Source: Scalesia atractyloides (lineage: Eukaryota > Streptophyta > Magnoliopsida > Asterales > Asteraceae). Taken from it: a DNA stretch of 64,000 nucleotides. Both the position numbers and the translations under genes were made by a program. How positions within the stretch are numbered: the first letter of the stretch is position 1; every line of letters begins with the position of its first letter. The notes below the pieces were generated by a model that saw only the letters and a list, made by a program, of their open reading frames with translations, did not search any database and was not told where the DNA came from. Positions 60,031 to 64,000 of the stretch are shown here, in pieces. The stretch covers positions 27,283,857 through 27,347,856 of the forward strand of contig CAMTDV010000013.1 of assembly GCA_947069175.1 (NCBI GenBank), given 5' to 3'.

Positions 60031-60649
60031 GATATTTTCACTAAAAAAGAACGCCGATGAATGTTATAGAACCCTAGAAATTAAAAGGCGATAGACGATG
60101 AACAATGTTTGTAGATTAGGTTTATAACACTTCAACGATTTTGAATTGTGATCATCTTCCATGTTTCCGGATTTGTAGAATATGGATGAACAAGGAACGC
60201 TGGAATTTAAGAGAATGATGGGGGTGTAGTTTGTGCAGGATACGGTTACTATATTTGAAACACATAAAAAGACAATGTTACCCTTACAATTGAAAAATCA
60301 GTCCAAATAATTAAAACACAATTTACAATTTGGTCTTATTGATCTCAACGATTAAATCAAAGATCTAATGGTTTTAAACACTTCTCACACTTTAGGCCCT
60401 TTTCACACTATCCCTACCCATATTATATATTCATTATGTATTTGTAATAACGTTTGAGGCACTTTTGTTGGTTATATTGAAATTAGTTTTATTATCATTT
60501 TTATATGATCCGACTAGACTCGATCGACCCGATTCGAAACCGGATCGAAAGTTTTTTACACAATGATAGACCAATGACCTCTTGAAATTTTCGCACCCCA
60601 TGAAAAACATTTCTAGGTCCGCCACTGCCCATAAGGTTTGTGAGTAGGG

Positions 60650-61150
60650 TATTTTACCTGTTGATTTTTGTATCAATGTATTATTTACGTGGTGACCAAT
60701 TTCATAATAAATTGATGCTATTATAACCGATTTTAATTAATATGCGAACTTTCAGAATCGGTCCACAATAACCCATACAATCGCTTTCCCATAAGTTAAT
60801 GGCAAGTGAGTAATGAAGTCTATGGTAATGTCTTGCCAAATTGTTGAACTGGACCGGTAGAGGCTTAAGTAACCCATAAGGTTTGTGAGTAGGGTATTTT
60901 ACCTGTTGCACACCGGCGTATAAAATTGTTAACATTATCTTTTAACTAAGGCCAAACAAAAGAAGATGCCAATCTTTTAATGGTTGTTGTGATCCCTCCA
61001 ACACAAGATGTGTGGTATTCTTCCAAGAGTAAACGCCTAAGTTCTTTGCAATCAGGTATAAATAATCGCTCAGCATAAATTAGCCCATCGGCGTCTAACT
61101 TGAAACGACTCAAAGCGATCAGTTTTGGCGTAAGCCTTAATTTGACCTTC
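60650..61150 (-). pseudogene. gypsy integrase fragment, copy 1
   Basis: Minus-strand pieces in several frames: DCKELRRLLLEEYH, IKRLASSFVWP, QVKYPTHKPYGLLKPLPV and DFITHLPL. They cover the zinc-binding domain and the first strand of the core. The segment KYPTHKPYG is partly duplicated (60632 and 60879). Confidence 0.75.
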
Positions 61151-61854
61151 TAGAGATCAAAGCGATCAGTTTCACACCCAATGTGATGCTTGAAGTTTTT
61201 TTTTGAATCCATTACACACTCTTTGCCGTCAATTTTGATATTTTCACTAAAAAAGAACGCCGATGAATGTTATAGAACCATAGAAATTAAAAGGCGATAG
61301 ACGATGAACAAGGTTTGTAGATTACGTTTATAACACTTCAACGTTTTTGAATTCTGATCATCTTCCATGTTTCCGGATTTGTAGAATAAGGATGAATAAG
61401 GAACGTTGGAATTTAGGAGACTGACGGGGGTGTAGTTTGTGTAGGATACGGTTACCTTATTTGAAACACATAAAAAGACACTGTTACCCTTACAATTAAC
61501 AAATCATCTAAATAATTAAAACACAATTTACAATTTGGTCTATATTGATCTCAACGATTAAATCAAAGATCTAATGGTTTTAAACACTTCTCACACTTTA
61601 GGCCCTTTTCACACTATCCCTACCCATATTATATATTCATTATGTATTTGTAATAACGTTTGAGGTACTTTTGTTGGTTATATTGAAATTAGTTTTATTA
61701 TCATTTTTATATGATCCGACTAGACTCGATCGACCCGATTCGAAACCGGACCGAAAGTTTTTACACAATGATAGACCAATGACCTCTTGAAATTTTCGCA
61801 CCCCATGAAAAACATTTCTGGGTCCGCCACTGCCCATAAGGTTTGTGAGTAGGG

Positions 61855-62360
61855 TATTTTACCTGTTGATTTTTGTATTAATGTATTATTTACGTGGTGA
61901 CCAATTTCATAATAAATTGATGCTATTATAACCGATTTTAATTAATATGCGAACTTTCAGAATCGGTCCACAATAACCCATACAATCGCTTTCCCATAAG
62001 TTAATGGCAAGTGAGTAATGAAGTCTATGGTAATGTCTTGCCAAATTGTTGACCGGACCGGTAGGGCTTAAGTAACCCATAAGGTTTGTGAGTAGGGTAT
62101 TTTACCTGTTGGCACACCGGCGTATAAAATTGTTAACATTATCTTTTAACTTAAGCCAAACAAAAGAAGATGCCAATCATTTTATGGTTGTTGTGATCCC
62201 TCCCACACAAGATGCGTGGTATTCTTCCAAGAGTAAACGCCTAAGTTCTTTACAATCAGGTATAATAATAGCTTATCAGCATAAATTAGCCCCTCAACGT
62301 CTAACCTGAAACGACTCAAAGCGATCAGTTTTGGAGTAAGGCTTAATTTGACCTTCTAGA
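61855..62360 (-). pseudogene. gypsy integrase fragment, copy 2
   Basis: Second tandem copy of the same integrase piece, with similar frame damage. Confidence 0.75.
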
Positions 62361-63059
62361 GATCAAAGCGAGCAGTTTCACACCTAATGTGATGCTTGAA
62401 GCTTTTTTTTGAATCCATTACACACTCTTTGCCGCTCAATTTTGATATTTCACTAAAAATAGAACGCCGATGAATGTTATAGAACCCTAGAAATTAAAAG
62501 GCGATAGACGATGAACAAGGTTTTGTAGATTACGTTTATAACACTTCAACGTTTTTGAATTCTGACCATCTTCCATGTTTCCGGATTTGAAGAATAAGGA
62601 TGAACAAGGAACGCTGGAATTTAGGAGACTGACGGGGGTGTAGTTTGTGTAGGATACGGTTACCTTATTTGAAACACATAAAAAGACACTATTACCCTTA
62701 CAATTGACAAATCAGTCCAAATAATTAATATACAATTTACAATTTTGTCCCTATTGATCTCAACGATTAGATCAAAGATCTAACGGTTTTAAACACTTCT
62801 CACACTTTAGGCCCTTTTCACACTATCCCTACCAATTTTATATATTCATTATGTATTTTGACTAACGTTTGGCGTACTTTTGTTGGTTATATTGAAATTA
62901 GTTTTATTATTGTTTTTATATGATCTGACTAGACTCGATCCGATCCGATTCGAAACCGGACCGAAAGTTTTTACACAATGGTAGACCAATGACCTCTTGA
63001 AATTTTCGCACCCCATGAAAAACATTTTGGGTCCGCCACTGCCCATAAGGTTTGTGAAT

Positions 63060-63570
63060 AGGGTATTTTACCTGTTGATTTTTGTATTAATGTATTATTT
63101 ACATGGTGACCAATTTCATAATAAATTGATGCTATTATAACTGATTTTAATTAATATGCGAACTTTGAGAATCGGTCCACAATAACCATACAATCGCTTT
63201 CCATAAGATAATGGCAAGTGAGTAATGAAGTCTATGGTATTGTCTTGCCAAACTGTTGACCGGACCGGTAGAGGCTTAAGTAACCGATAAGGTTTGTGAG
63301 TAGGGTATTTTACCTGTTGGCACACCGGCGTATAAAATTGTTAACATTATCTTTTAACTTAGGCCAAGCAAAAGAAGATGCCAATCATTTTATGGTTGTT
63401 GTGATCCCTCCCACACAAGATGCGTGGTATTCTTCCAAGAGTAAACGCCTAAGTTCTTTACAATCAGGTATAATAATCGCTTATCAACATAAATTAGCCC
63501 CTCAACGTCTAACCTGAAACGACTCAAAGCAATCAGTTTTGGAGTAAGGCTTAATTTGACCTTCTAGAGA
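63060..63570 (-). pseudogene. gypsy integrase fragment, copy 3
   Basis: Third copy. Here it is still joined upstream (in gene sense) to RNase H at 63571-63725. Confidence 0.75.
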
Positions 63571-64000
63571 TCCATGTATAAAAATCCTTGAGTTTTTAAC
63601 CCAAATTGGTGTAGAAGAGGAAATTGGAAATAGTTCTGGAGTCTGAACAACCTGGGAAAGCAAATGTTTTAGGCTTCTTTGATCGGTGAAGATATGAAAT
63701 TCCCGACCTAGCAGCTTCCTCATTCCATTTAAAGGTTGGTTTACGATGGATATCTGTGAGTGAGACTGCTAGCATAACATAACGAATAGTAATATTGTTC
63801 ATCATCAATGCGATGCAGAGGATACCGATTACGAATAATAATATTGTTCAGCTCTCGGTAGTTAATACATAAACGCATATTACCGTCCTTTTTCTTCACA
63901 AATAAGACCGTAGCACCCTAAGGTGAAACGTTGGGTTTTATAAATCCCAAATCTAACAACTTTTGCAACTGTTCCTTCAACTCCTTCAGTTCCATCAAAG
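63571..64000 (-). pseudogene. gypsy reverse transcriptase and RNase H pieces with internal deletion
   Basis: In minus-strand order from 64000, ELKEQLQKLLDLGFI, VLFVKKKDGNMRLCINYREL and RNRYPLHRIDD (RT fingers) are followed after a short break by LLGREFHIFTDQRSLKHLL (RNase H) at about 63720-63660. The RT palm with its YxDD box is missing. The element continues beyond the window. It is closely related to the remnant at 15240-16059. Confidence 0.85.

Larger units (their letters stand above)
56414..60420. mobile_element. Mutator-like DNA transposon carrying a broken gene
   Basis: The ends are related inverted repeats: left TGTAGAAAGGGTCCAA and AGTGTGAGAA; right, complemented, GTGTGAAAAGGGCCTAA and AGTGTGAGAAG. 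The flanks TATTATATT (56405-56413) and TATTATATA (60421-60429) match at 8 of 9, as for a 9-bp Mutator duplication. No transposase is seen. Subterminal arms are rich in AGTGTTATA on the left and TATAACACT on the right. Confidence 0.5.
59967..63570. repeat. about 1.2-kb tandem triplication of transposon end plus gypsy integrase
   Basis: Three copies start with TTTCACACCCAATGTGATGC or a close variant, at about 59960, 61168 and 62376. Each contains the first exon-like piece and right end of the Mutator-like element followed by a minus-strand gypsy integrase piece. Copies 1 and 2 join copies 2 and 3 through AGATCAAAGCGATCAG; copy 3 instead continues into gypsy RNase H at 63570, so copy 3 holds the original right junction. 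Confidence 0.88.

Overview
This is plant nuclear DNA. It is AT-rich, has a four-exon mitochondrial enzyme gene with GT-AG introns, and is otherwise almost entirely LTR retrotransposons, small DNA transposons and their debris. The repeat style suggests a eudicot, possibly a daisy-family (Asteraceae) genome, but that is an impression and not a demonstrated assignment. Only one host gene is convincing: a regulatory, non-catalytic subunit of mitochondrial NAD-dependent isocitrate dehydrogenase, in four exons between 8127 and 11608 (+ strand).

Layout. 1-5127 is a minus-strand LTR element (element A) with no coding capacity, cut by the window start. 5128-8126 is intergenic with microsatellites and a small MITE-like repeat. 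8127-11608 is the IDH gene, with a MITE in intron 2. 11609-15239 is intergenic with several MITEs. 15240-41170 is a three-layer nest. A degenerate minus-strand Ty3/gypsy gag-pol element is split after gag codon 7 by a 22.8 kb Athila-like element (17293-40047, TSD GGGCT). The Athila gag is in turn split by a 9.1 kb gag-only element B (19311-28455, TSD ATAAC). 42079-55995 is a Copia-style LTR element with a non-coding interior (element D). Its 5' LTR is interrupted by element C (42395-50006, TSD TACTT), a relative of B; the other LTR of D preserves the empty site. 56414-60420 is a Mutator-like DNA transposon carrying a broken multi-exon gene. Its right end, together with a piece of gypsy integrase, is present in three tandem copies of about 1.2 kb (59967-63570). 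The window ends in a gypsy pol fragment joining reverse-transcriptase fingers to RNase H.

Most interesting system. Elements B and C are LTR elements that encode only Gag, or a broken Gag, and have unusually long LTRs (2.3-2.6 kb). Each LTR carries a row of tRNA-like modules with box A and box B type Pol III promoter motifs. Three or four lie in the sense of the element, spaced about 170 bp apart, and one lies antisense near the U3 edge, followed at once by a T-run like a Pol III terminator. The arrangement is conserved between two clearly diverged families. Elements A, B and C also share a hairpin module between the gag region and the 3' LTR whose loop is conserved while its stems change on both sides. 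Separately, the non-coding interior of element D holds a cluster of about a dozen TTCTAAC-N6-GTTAGAA palindromes with paired changes in the arms. None of these matches a feature class I know to be described, although database searches were not possible.

Elements B and C probably depend on pol proteins supplied in trans by autonomous relatives. Their Gag ends close to where a protease domain would normally begin, the PBS matches initiator tRNA-Met, and the two LTRs of each copy look almost identical, suggesting recent movement.
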